DNA from: Brachypodium distachyon
Lineage: Eukaryota > Streptophyta > Magnoliopsida > Poales > Poaceae
Direction of reading: 5' to 3'
Assembly (NCBI RefSeq): GCF_000005505.3
Contig: NC_016132.3
Span: 1,736,001-1,800,000, forward strand
DNA length: 64,000 nucleotides
The notes beneath the pieces were generated by a model, which ran no database searches, was not told where the DNA came from, and saw only the letters and a list, made by a program, of their open reading frames with translations. Made by a program: the position numbers and the translations under genes. Shown here piece by piece: positions 54,640 through 64,000 of the stretch (positions are counted from its first letter, which is position 1; every line of letters starts with the position of its first letter).

Positions 54640-56860
54640 ATGTTTTGTGAAGAATGTTTTCCAAAAAATGTCGAAATCAAGTCATGCATTTTCGTGTAAA
54701 CGTGTACCTCTAAAAAGGACAGATCATCCTAGATGTTTTTTGGAGTTCAACCTTAAGTAACCTTTATTGCCAAACTAGCGTGAAAAATCATCATATTGGC
54801 TCCAAATTCAGTCCAAGGGTTCCTTTTGACATGGTGAGTAGTTCATTGGATAAATTTTGCTATTTCCATGTGAAAAACATATTTTCCATTAACTTAACAG
54901 ATGGTCGGAGAGGGGTTTCTCTGTGAAGCAACATGCCCAAGTTCCATTTATATGGGTAAAATGCATCAGAAATCCTAATTCTTTTGCAAATATCCCAAGT
55001 CAGTTCTAATTCTTTGAAACTGCACGTTTTAGTCCTAATAGTTTCGTAAGTGGTTAATCTCAGGTCCTATATTGTCTCTGACGTGGGCCGCCGGCCTACG
55101 TGGCTCTTCGGGCCCACTTGTCAGGTGACAAGGTGGACTCTCTTTTGCAAAAAAAAAAATACCTTCTATATTTCTCTCTTCTTCCCCTTCGCCCCTTCCT
55201 CTCCCTCTACTGCTCCCCTTTTCCCCCAAACTCCCGAAGCGCCCTCTCTCTCTCTCTCTCTCTCTCTCTAGTTCCCCCTTTCTCGCTACCTCCGGCGAGC
55301 TCGCCTCGCCCTTGTTGGCTCTCCCCCGCGCCCGCCACCCCTTCCACCGGCACCGCATCGACGCCGAGGAGCCCCCGCGCTACCCCTGGATGCCGAATGC
55401 GCGCGAGCCGCCTCGCCCACGGGCCTTCTTCTCCACTTCCGGCCAAGCACCGCCCGTCCCGATCTGCTTCCCCGCGGCCCTCCGTGCCTCTCCCCCGCAG
55501 CCCTCCGTGCCTCTCCCCCGCGTGCAGGAGCTGCGCATCGACGCCCTGAGCGCACCATCGCCTTCTCCCGAGCCCACGGTTGCCTGAGTCGCCCCCGCGT
55601 CAGAGCTCTCCTGCCTCCACCTCTCGTCACGGGGAGCTCCCTCCCGGGACCGCTAGACGACGACCCGACGACATCGTCTCCAGTTAGTCCACCAAGGAAC
55701 CCGCGCGCAGGCATTGCCCAGGAATGCGCTGGGCAGCAGAGGCGAGAGGCGCGCGCACAGCTCGTGCCAGAGCCAGTATAGGACCTGAGATGAACCACTT
55801 ACAAAACAATAAGGTCTAAAACGTGCGGTTTCCAAGAATTAGGACTAATTTGGGACATTTGCGAAAGAATTAGGATATCTGGTGCATTTTACTCGGGTGT
55901 ATCCATATCTTGTGTGCATGTGGTACACCACATTTAATGGTCATTGATGATTTTCAGGGATTTTCACAATGTTTAGCTATGTTTCACCATTTAGTTGCAT
56001 TTCTCAGCATTTAATGGCCATAAAAAAGAATAATATGGTAGAAAGTTCAAAAAATGATGGGATCTGTCATGGAGCCATATATTAGGCATATACGGACGTC
56101 ATAAAAAAATCGGGTTGTTTGGAGAATGTTGGGAAACACTTGCTTCACAAAAAAGGACTGATCATGCTCGATGTTCTGAGGAGTTCAACCGTTAGTGTCC
56201 TGTTTTGGCCAAACCAACATGAAAATCATCGTATTAACATGTTGAGTTGTGACTTGGGGAAAGTTTGGCTATTTCCATGCGGAAAACATATTTCCTTATT
56301 TTACAGATGGTGGAGAGGGGTTTCTTTGTGAAGCAGCATGCCCAAGATCCATTCATATTGCATCCACATCTTGCGTACATGTGGTTCACCACATTGCATG
56401 GGTCTTTGAGGATTTTCAAGGATTTACACAATGGTTTGCTATTTTCCACCATTTAGTTGCATTTCTTAGCATTTAATGGCAAGAAAAAAAGGAATAATAT
56501 GGTAGGAAGTTCAGAAAATGATGGGATCTAACATGGAGCCATCTAATGGGCATGGAATGCCAAAATAAAAAAATTAGGTCATTTGGAGAAAGTTGGGAAA
56601 CATTTTCTTCAAAAAAAGGGCTCATCATGTTACATGTTTTATGGAGTTCAACCCTATGTACACTCTTTTGGCCAAATCAGCATGAAAAATCATCATATTG
56701 CCCCCAAATTTTGTCCATGGGTTCCATTTGACATGATGAGTTGTGAATTGGAAAAAATTTGTCCATTTCAATGTGAAAAACATATTTCTCCATTTTCCGA
56801 ATGGTCGGAAAGGGTTTTCTTTGTGAAGCAACACATCCAAGATCCATTCATATTGCATCG
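54640..56860. repeat. ~465-bp tandem repeat (3 copies, one interrupted)
   Basis: The unit holds 'gagttcaacc', 'ttttggccaaa', 'catgaaaaatcatcatattg', 'ggtttct.tgtgaagcaaca' and 'catttagttgcatttct.agc'. Unit 2 begins near 56121 and unit 3 near 56585 (step 464). Unit 1 (from about 54640) is split by the 941-bp MULE at 54954-55894. Noncoding. Confidence 0.75.
54954..55894. mobile_element. Pack-MULE-like element with ~127-bp terminal inverted repeats
   Basis: 54954-55080 and the reverse complement of about 55768-55894 align over their whole length (GGGTAAAATGCA.CAGA.ATC at the outside, CAGGTCCTATA at the inside), about 80% identical. The 690-bp interior is CT- and GC-rich like the 5' part of a grass gene, with a (CT)n run at 55240-55268. 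Open frames on both strands give no recognisable protein. No transposase. The target site is seen in the next tandem unit at about 56348-56362; a clean 9-bp duplication is not visible. Confidence 0.65.
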
Positions 56861-57902
56861 ATCTCTTAGCAGACGGGCCGCCTACTCCGCTGCAGTATAC
56901 CAGCGCCTCCGCGTCATCTCCTCCGCTGCACCACATCTCTCGATTGTTCTACCCCACGCGGTGATTTATCTCCACAGTAATAAGCTCTGGGAAATTTAGA
57001 TTCCCCCGTTGTCGAATATAATCGTTCCATGAAATTGATCTATCGTCTGAGTTGATAGGTAACTTTCTCATTTCAACCGCACTACTGCAGTAGCTATATC
57101 TTCCTTGGATAAGTAAGATTGAGGTTCCCTGCATGAGTTTATGAGTTTACAAACTGTCGTAGCTATATCTTACGTGGATGAGTAAGGTGCAATTAAGATA
57201 ATACCAAACTAACACTGCAGTAGTTAATTTGTGTTTTCTTTGGATGGCGAATCCTGATTTATTTCATGGCTTAATTATTGTTCGGATGAATTACTCAACA
57301 CATGCAGTTCTTGTTTGAATTACTCCATTATTGTTGATAATGGACTAATTCACACTGTTCTTAGTGAGCACCTATCAACACTTGCAGTTCTTAATTGATC
57401 GATGCCTGAATAGTATTGTTGACAATGGACTTGTAACACATGCAGTTAATGAGTACCTATCATCTGTTATTGACTTCTTTTTTTCCACCTCATCTCAATC
57501 CAAGGTATATGTCGTGCTAATCATAATCTACGCCCAGCACTGTTATCCATGTACTCATTATTTTTTTGCCATCACTGGGCTTTATTTGGATGTCTTGTAC
57601 AATTCATTGTGCGCTAGCCAATTAAGGCTTGAATATTTGTGTACTTGGTGAGTTTAATCTCTGAACTAGTTAGTATATTGGGTGCTACATTTGTTTTGCA
57701 CTTGTATGTCTTCCGTGTCCAAGTTTGAGTGACAAAGAGCCGTTAGATTATGTGTTATGTGACTGGCCTGTGCAATTTGAATTCTTTATAGCAGCAGGCT
57801 GTTCTGAACAATTACTACATTTTCTTATTTAGAACTACTAAGATTTTGTTATCCGTTATATATTATTTTCTTGCTAGATATATGTTGTTATTCCCTGTTA
57901 TA
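56861..57902. other. no gene recognised
   Basis: AT-rich sequence with repeated phrases ('cacatgcagtt', 'tagctatatctt' at 57091 and 57161). No protein family, MITE or LTR was recognised. Confidence 0.5.
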
Positions 57903-58840
57903 TATGGGGTCCACTCGATCGGGCCCCTCTTCTTCATCACCTTGAAGAAGGGCAGGGCGCGTTCGCCTAGCCTCGAGATGAAGCGTCCCAGCGCGGCAAC
58001 GCAGCCGTTGAGACGCTGGACGTCCTTCATCTTGCGGGGAGCCTCCATTTTCTCGATAGCCTTTATCTTCTTTGGATTGGCTTGAATCCCCTTGTGTGAA
58101 ACCAAGAAATCTAGAAGCCGGGCCGAGTCCACACCAAAAGTGCACTTCTCAGGGTTCAGCTTGAGCTTGATCCTGCGGAAGTTATCAAACGTTTCCTGCA
58201 GGTCATCAATCAGCGAGTCCCCATGCTTTGATTTGATGATGATATCGTCCATGTAGGCCTCTACGTTCCGGCCTAACTGGGGTCCCAAACACCCGCGCAA
58301 TGCACGCTGGAATGTTGAACCCGCGTTCTTCAACCCGAAAGGCATGCACATGTAACAGTAGCAGCCAACCGGGGTGATGAACGATGTTTTCTCCTCGTCC
58401 TCGACTGCCATCTTAATTTGATGGTAGCCGTAAAATGCATCCAAAAAACACAGCAAATCGCAACCGGCAGTGCAATCTACTATTTGGTCAATGCGAGGTA
58501 CAGGGAAAGAATCTTTTGGACACGCACAGTTAAGATCAGTAAAATCTACACACATGCGAAGTTTATTTTTCCCCTTGGGTACTACAACAGGATTAGCTAA
58601 CCAAGTGAGGTACAGTACTTCTCTGATAGCCCTCGTAGCTTTGAGCTTGTCCACTTCTTGCTTGATGAAATCTTTGCGCTCTTGTGCTTGCCGTCGGATC
58701 TTCTGCTTGATGGGGCGGTCGTCTGGGCGCACCGCGAGTCGATGCTCAATCACCTCCCTAGGGACTTTAGGAAGATCCGACGGTTCCCAAGCGAATACAT
58801 CGGCGTTCTCCCGGAGGAAAGTGACGAGGGCGCTTTCCTA
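57903..58840 (-). pseudogene. Ty3/gypsy reverse transcriptase (Tat-type), 3' truncated
   Basis: Minus frame: VIEHRLAVRPDDRPIKQKI, TWLANPVVVPKGKNKLRMCV with DFTDLNCACPKDSFPVPRID, FLDAFYGYHQIKM, PFGLKNAGSTFQRAL, the catalytic YMDDIIIKSK and LNPEKCTFGV, ending GPIEWTP at the break near 57903. The connection and RNase H are absent. The style is that of the Tat lineage. TAG at 58838-58840 separates it from the protease frame although the sequence continues in the same frame (ESALVTFLREN). Inactive. Confidence 0.85.
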
Positions 58841-59908
58841 TTCGGCGGTGAGGTTAGCACCGACGGTGATGGTGCGCTCCTCATTGCCGGCTTGGAGGGG
58901 TAGCTTCTTCACCTTGGTGGCCTCCTCCCTAAGCTTCTGGCCCTTGCCGGGGCGTGAGCTCGAGCCGGCGCCTCCCCCGGCAAGTCCTAGCGGGGCAGCG
59001 CGGGCCTTCTTCGTTGGGGGGACATCGCCCGGCAGCAGGCCTCCACTCCCAGCAGTGTCTTCGGCACCGGAGTCGGCCGCGGCGGCGGCCCTGACAACCT
59101 CGCCAACGCACCTGGCTGCGTCCTTGAGGTCGCACCCGATGGAAAGGACGCCGTACGTGGACGACATCTTCATCACGCCGTAGGCGCAATGGGTCACCGC
59201 CATAAACTTGATCAGCGCCGGCCGACCAAGGATCCCGTTGTAAGGCAACGGGATATGCGCCACGTCGAACACCAGGTGCTCGGTCCTGAACGCTTCCCGG
59301 GACCCGAAGGTAACCGGTAGCGTGATGCGCCCCAAGGGGTGCATGATCCCGAGGTTCACTCCCCAGAACGGGTCAGTAGACTTCAGCTGCTCCAGCGGCA
59401 GCTGAAGTTTCTCCATTAGCCTGGCGGATAGGAGGTTCAGCCCCGCTCCGTTGTCCACCAGCACCTTGGTCACCGTCACGTTCTTGACTATCGGTGAGAC
59501 CACGAAGGGTAGAAGCCCTGAATCCAGCTGCCGGTCTGGGTGATTGTCGACGCTGAAGGTGATCGGCACGTGCGACCACTTCAGCGGCTGCTGCGCCTCC
59601 GCGTCCGACAACAGCGCACACACCTCCCGGGTGAGGCGCTTCACCGCGGCGTGAGATGAGAGGCGCTTCATCGCCCACGCTGCAATCAGACTCACGCTGC
59701 TCCTCAGCGCGAGCCTTGTCTCGTCCCCGGGGAGGGCGCTCCCTGCCGGCACGGGCCTAGCCGCGTCCTCCCTGGGCTTCCTCCCTGCCGGCGCCCCCAC
59801 CGGCAGGCTTCGGCCCCGCTCTGGGGTCGTTCGGGCCGTCCCGGGAGAGGTGCCTGATGTCGCCGCAGTTGAAGCAGGCGCCGGCGCCCTTCCTCGGCCA
59901 TGGCACAC
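58841..59908 (-). pseudogene. Ty3/gypsy zinc knuckle and aspartic protease region
   Basis: In a neighbouring frame at about 59839-59880 a zinc knuckle CFNCGDIRHLSRDG lacks its last Cys (Gly instead). The main frame then reads the protease: HPDRQLDSGLLPFVVSP, KVLVDNGAGLNLLSARLMEK (active site DNGA instead of the usual D-S/T/G-G form), HIPLPYNGILGRPAL and a Gly/Pro/Lys-rich linker. It releases gag and pol proteins in an active element; here it is linked to broken gag and RT frames. Confidence 0.7.
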
Positions 59909-61230
59909 TTGTGCGCCAAGGCGTAAAGATCCTGTGTCGTCCGGATCCGATGCGTGCTCACCTTTTCCCGCATCTTGGGGTCACGGACGTTGATGGCGAT
60001 GGTGTTGACGATGGCAACAGCCTCCGCCTCCGGGATGGAGTAGGAGAGGCTGGAGAAGCGGTTGACGAAGCTCCGCAGCGTCACTCCCGGCTTCTGCACC
60101 ATAGTGTGCAGCTCCGCCATGGTTCCCGGGCGCTTGTAGCCGCCCTGGAACGCGCTCAAGAACTGCTCGCGCAAGTCCGCCCAAGTGGTTATGGACCCGG
60201 CAGGCAGGTTGAGCAGCCACGTCCTCGCTGATCCCTTGAGGACCATCGGGAACCAGTTAGCCCCTTACCCTCTCGTCGGCGCCGAAGGCGTGCATCCCCA
60301 ACGTGTAGGTCAGGAGGAAATCCTTCGGGTTCACGGTCCCGTCATACGTCCCAAGCACCGACGCTCGGAACTTGCGGGGCCATGTCACCCGGCGCAGCTC
60401 GCGGTTGAACGCGGTGCAGCCATCCTCGGCACCCATGGGAGCATCCTCCTGCTCCTCCGGGCGTTGGCGCTCTACCTCGCGCCGACGCCAGAGCTCCAAG
60501 CGCTGTCGGAGATCCTCCTGTTGGCGGGCGTTCAGGACGCCGCGCGCGTCACCCTGCATGGCAGTTGGTGACGAATCCGAGGACCCCTCAGGATCCCCGC
60601 CTCCTTGCCCTCCCTGCGGGGGAGGATTTTCTCCCTGCCGCGAGGCTCGGGGCGCGTCTCCGCGCCCTGGGTTCTGCCCGCGGCCTAAGCCTGCCAGGCC
60701 GCCCTCGCCTTGTAGCTGCTGGGCAGCGAGTGCGAGGAGTGCATCCAGCTCCGCGCTCCATGCCTCGTGTGCCGGCGTGCCCTGCTGCGGCTCGTACCAC
60801 ACCATGACTTGCGCGACAATGATGGCTTCTGCCGGGGTTTGGGTTGGGGGCAGTCGATTCTCCGACCGGCTGTCCTCCGCCCTATCCCCCGGCGCACCCG
60901 GGTGAGTGGGGTGCGACCCCGTCGGCGTCGCTCGCGACACTGTGTGCTCCTGGTGCAGTTGCCGCTGCGCGTCTCCGGCCCGCGATTCCACGCGGCCGCT
61001 CGCGCGACTGGCTCCGGCGCTGGGAGCCGCCAGCCTCCTCAGCCGGTTGTCCGCCGACGGCCGAGGAGGCGGGGGTGGCATCTGCGACTACTGTGCTCGT
61101 GAGGGCTCAGGGTTCTCCTGAGCCTGCGACGCGGGCTGCGCGTCGTACGACCGCGTGTGTGCCGCGGGGGCTTCACGCGGGTCGATCCGGAAGTCACCAA
61201 CCCGCTTAGGAGGCATGGCGACTGGCTCCG
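59704..61230 (-). pseudogene. Ty3/gypsy gag (frameshifted)
   Basis: N-terminal half (61081-60257) is Pro/Arg/Gln-rich with a WYEPQQGTPAHEAWSAEL segment and FNRELRRVTWPRKFRA then YDGTVNPKDFLLTYTLGMHA. A 1-nt shift near 60255 separates it from ANWFPMVLKGSARTWLLNLP, TTWADLREQFLSAFQGGY, KPGVTLRSFVNRF and THRIRTTQDLYALAHKCAMA, the capsid core (retrotrans_gag). The first in-frame region may begin near 61215 (MPPKRVGDFRIDPREAP). Degenerate. Confidence 0.75.
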
Positions 61231-61324
61231 CTGTTGGAGTAGACAAGGCCGATGCTGCCGTAGACGATGGCACCGGCGGTCACCGGCGAGCTCTCCTCTC
61301 ACGCCTCCTACCTGGCGCGCCAGA

Positions 61325-62222
61325 TGTCGTAGCACGGGGCTCAGACATCGGGGATGCGCGGACACCCCCTTTTAGGTTCGGCAGTGGGCGACGGGGATCG
61401 CTCCGGCGATCGCCGGCGAGGCCAATGTCAAGCGTTGGAGCACAATGAACGTGAGATCGTTTTTACCCAGGTTTGGGCCACCCTGAGGTGTAAAACCCTA
61501 CGTCCTACTTCTAAGTTTGCAATTAACCGATGAGAAAGAGTTTGCAGGTTGCCAGGGGGAGTCCCCGGGTACTCTCACTTTTTGGCTAAGTGCTACTTAC
61601 TACTTCTGGCTAGAACTAGTAGTGAACTGAGCGAAACCGAATGAATCCAACCCTTTGACAGTTGGTGGGGGTCCTCCTTTTATACTGAAGGGGATGCCAC
61701 AGGTGTCTCAGTGCATGGGTGACAAATGGCGAGCAGAGAGCTAGGGCAGCTCCCCCTCGGTGTGCTGGCTTGCATGCAGATTAGGTAGCCCGGCAGCTAG
61801 GGGTCTAGGCGCCTGAAATTTACCCCAGGCCGGTCACTGTTGGCTGAAAGGATAGGGAATCCCCTTTTGGTCGGAGCATAAAATGCTGGCGTGTGCTTCA
61901 ATCCTCGTCCTGGCGAATCCTGCGCGCGGTGTGCCCGTTGAGCGGCCACGCGGCGCCGCTGCTGCTCCCGCTCACTCCTGCTCTTGGAACGGTCCCTTGC
62001 GCCCGGGAACACCCTCCCGGCAAGTAAACTTCCCGGGAAGCGCCTAGGCAGGATTTCTCCTACTGCCTTGGAAGGCAACCCCCGCAGCCCGGCTAGCCCT
62101 GCCCGGGCTGGCAACTTGCCGGGCAGCTTGCGCGGAGCTGCCCGAGGTGCGATCCATCCGGGAACCAAGCGAGGTGGCCCACACGTCATGCAGCGGTGGC
62201 GCCCTGTGTGCCACTGGTGCGA
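61325..62222 (-). mobile_element. 5' LTR of the Tat-type gypsy element (898 bp)
   Basis: On the minus strand it starts TGTCGCACCAGTGGCACAC (62222) and ends ..GTGCTACGACA (61325), with TGTCG/CGACA ends. It is followed by TC and TGGCGCGCCAGGTAGG (about 61307-61322), a candidate primer-binding site, and then gag. A partial copy is at 38086-38608 and an end fragment at 62885-63092. Confidence 0.8.
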
Positions 62223-62884
62223 CAAAAATTATGAAAACTTATTTTATACAAAACATGAGCTACAGGTTTGATGTGGTATGTATAGTACAAGCCGGACGAT
62301 AAAGAAAGAATTTCAAGAATTTGTTTGTCATATTCATTACTTTTGTTAGAATGAGAAATTCCAATTGTTGTCATCGTGGGTTTTTATATGAATCCCATTA
62401 ACTTAGTAAAGTATAGAGTTCATGGAGCCGTTGTCCACTAGGCAAAATTCTTAGTCCATTTTGGATTGACTCCCGTAGAAAACTATATCTTGAAAATGAA
62501 GAATTTTAATATAAATTCTTAATAGACATATAGAATACATAGAAACTTTATTTAAGTATCAATGTGATGATACAATATCATAATTTACAATACATATGTC
62601 AAATATGTAGGTACCAATATGTTGATACAATAATGTAATATTACAATATAGATGACAACATTTACTATAATTATTTACAACAACATTTGGACATAAATAT
62701 AGATAATATCTATTTTGGAGATAGGTAAACTAGCTTAGGTCTCCATACATGTCATTTGAAGTAAATTCAACGATCCTGTTCTCCGTTCTCATAGGTCCTC
62801 AGATGTTTGGAGTGGCAGGTTGTTACTTGGTTCTCCATGATGCATTTGAACAACCAGCTTCCTTTGAATTGTCGGTTGTTACTT
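62223..62884. other. AT-rich spacer between head-to-head gypsy fragments
   Basis: No gene. Very AT-rich, with 'caatatgttgatacaat'-type repeats (62565-62650). Nothing else recognised. Confidence 0.5.
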
Positions 62885-63092
62885 GGTTTTACACCTCCGG
62901 GTGGCTCAAACCTGGGTAAAAACGTGCGTGCATGTGTTCTTAGTTTGTGCGTATCCCGAGTACATCATTTCGCCGGCCCCGCAGGGCCATCGGCCACGCC
63001 GGCGATCGCCGGGGCGATCCCCGACGCCCCTGCCAAACCTAAAAGGGGGTCGTGACCGCACGCCCCCGGTGTCGGAGCCCCGCGCAACGACA
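62885..63092 (+). mobile_element. LTR end fragment of a Tat-type gypsy element (plus)
   Basis: 'ggttttacacctccgggtgg' to '..gcaacgaca' matches the reverse complement of 61325-61500, so this is the R/U5 end of the same LTR family in plus orientation. The U3 side is missing. Confidence 0.7.
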
Positions 63093-63112
63093 TCCATCGC
63101 CGCCCGTCCTCG

Positions 63113-64000
63113 TCGCCCCCAAGCCGGGCGAGCCGCTGCTACTCTACCTAGCAGCGACTGACCAGGTGGTCAGCTCGGTGTTGGTTGCCGAGAGGGAGGA
63201 AGATGTCCCGAGGACTGAGGCTGCGGGGCATGGGGCTGAGCGGCCCCCAGCAACCGCCTCGGACCCATGGACCACCCCCGAACCAGCAGCCTCGGCACCA
63301 CGGAAGCGGTTGGTGCAGCATCCGGTGTACTTCGTTCATACGGTGCTACGCGACGCGCGAACGAGGTACCCGACAGTACAGAACCTCCTTCTGGGGATTC
63401 TCCTTGCATCCCGCAAGCTGCGCCACTACTTCCAGGCGCACCACGTCACGGTGGTGTTGGGGTTCTGCCTTGAGCGGGCCCTCACCAACCGTGAAGCCAC
63501 CGGGAGGGTGGCCGAATGGAGGATGGAGTTGTCGGAGTTTGACCTCCACTTCGCCAACTCCAAGAGCATCAAGAGTACGGCCTTGACGGACTTCGTCGCG
63601 GAATGGACGTCTACGGGCATGGAAGAGAATGAACCGGAGACCAGCCTGCCCGGCAAGCTAGACAAGGACCATTGGGTCCTCTACTTCGATGGCGCGTTCA
63701 GTCTTCAAGGAGCAGGCACCTTCAAGGAGCAGGCGCCGGGGTCGTCATCGAGTCACCGACAGGGGACCAGTTGAAGTTTGCTGTCCAGCTCGACTTCGCA
63801 AACTCCACCAACAACACGGCGGAGTACGAGGGCTTCCTCGCCGGGTTGCGGGCGGCGGTCGCCCTCGATATCAAGCGCCTAGTTGTTCGATGGATTCCCA
63901 GCTCATGATCAACCAGGTGAACAAGGACTACGACTGCCCGCAGATGGCACCGTACGTGGAGGAGGTCCGCAAGCTAGAACGAAAGTTCAAGGGTTTGTGT
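63113..64000 (+). pseudogene. Ty3/gypsy dual RNase H region (Tat-type), partial
   Basis: Ty3-type RNase H: PKPGEPLLLYLAATDQVVSS, HPVYFVHTVLRDARTRYPTV, ASRKLRHYFQAHHVTVVL, MELSEFDLHFAN and STALTDFVAEWTS. A second, archaeal-like RNase H follows: WVLYFDGAF (Asp), GAGAGVVIESPTGDQL, NNTAEYEGFLAGLRA (Glu) and, shifted, DSQLMINQVN (Asp). Two RNase H domains in tandem are typical of the Tat lineage. A 17-bp tandem duplication (63703-63736) and an indel near 63889 break the frame. Gag, protease and RT are absent: the LTR end is joined within about 20 bp to the RNase H region. It continues past the window end. Confidence 0.8.

Larger units (their letters stand above)
53612..56860 (+). mobile_element. 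CACTA-type element (left end and repeat region)
   Basis: Starts CACTACAACAAATGTG directly inside the LINE frame (preceding CTT may be the 3-bp target). Subterminal sequence includes a 63-bp direct duplication (about 53890-54010, 'tattagatttgactgccaat') and many 'acgtgtgggacc' words. Further in, a ~465-bp unit is repeated three times. No transposase domain and no right TAGTG end were found, so the extent is uncertain. Confidence 0.5.

Noticed and set aside
55286..55798. 170-codon minus-strand frame inside the Pack-MULE-like element
   Set aside because: Low-complexity Arg/Gly-rich translation overlapping one inverted repeat; several equally long frames on both strands, none with a recognisable family.
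58470..61209. Long plus-strand frames opposite the gypsy gag/pol
   Set aside because: Antisense shadows of GC-rich coding sequence; the minus strand carries all conserved motifs.

Overview
The window is nuclear DNA of a grass, most likely a Pooideae cereal or close relative. It has intron-bearing eukaryotic genes, telo-boxes and TATA boxes, Stowaway and Tourist MITEs, a BARE/Angela-like copia LTR with a Met-tRNA primer-binding site, and LINE ORFs of a type I associate with Triticeae. There are no operons, bacterial signals, rRNA or tRNA genes. Nothing was searched against databases; family names rest on motifs recognised by eye.

1-10.7 kb: a tandem array of one small, unrecognised gene family on the minus strand. 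Copies 1 (809-1240) and 4 (8670-9113) are open. Copy 2 has a nonsense codon. Copy 3 is frameshifted and has lost its splice donor. A fifth 'ghost' copy (6545-6845) keeps only flanks. Three units carry a pair of TGACGTCA-type boxes 33-34 bp apart upstream. A LINE relic lies between units 2 and 3. 10.7-18.1 kb: noncoding tandem duplications, MITEs, a Helitron end, a long hairpin, and one well-supported two-exon gene for a secreted defensin-like peptide (15052-15445).

18.1-30.6 kb: nested transposon remains. A decayed minus-strand Ty3/gypsy element has gag fragments at 22.3-24.0 kb and an LTR-like region near 25.4-26.0 kb. A 1343-bp solo LTR with a perfect 5-bp target duplication interrupts its gag. 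On the opposite strand lie three diverged two-exon coiled-coil modules (18.1-20.9 kb). A truncated CACTA element is joined to them through a 61-bp patchwork of local sequence. Further right are a Helitron 3' end, a DNA-transposon ORF split by a truncated copia element, and then a chromodomain integrase fragment of another gypsy element (30.6-32.0 kb).

32-46 kb: a ~188-bp tandem repeat, then an inverted duplication (arms 33.75-35.67 and 43.42-45.24 kb). Each arm carries an intact kelch-like beta-propeller gene (421 and 426 aa) with its promoter. These two genes and the defensin-like gene are the best candidates for functional host genes. The 7.7-kb spacer holds LTR fragments, MITEs, a 415-bp direct repeat and a putative MULE with GC-rich cargo.

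46-64 kb: a LINE ORF1 fragment, a second LINE with ORF1 plus endonuclease/reverse transcriptase (several breaks) cut by a CACTA-type element, a Pack-MULE-like element with ~127-bp inverted repeats, and two head-to-head fragments of Tat-type gypsy elements. One is LTR-gag-protease-RT on minus; the other is LTR end plus two RNase H domains on plus.
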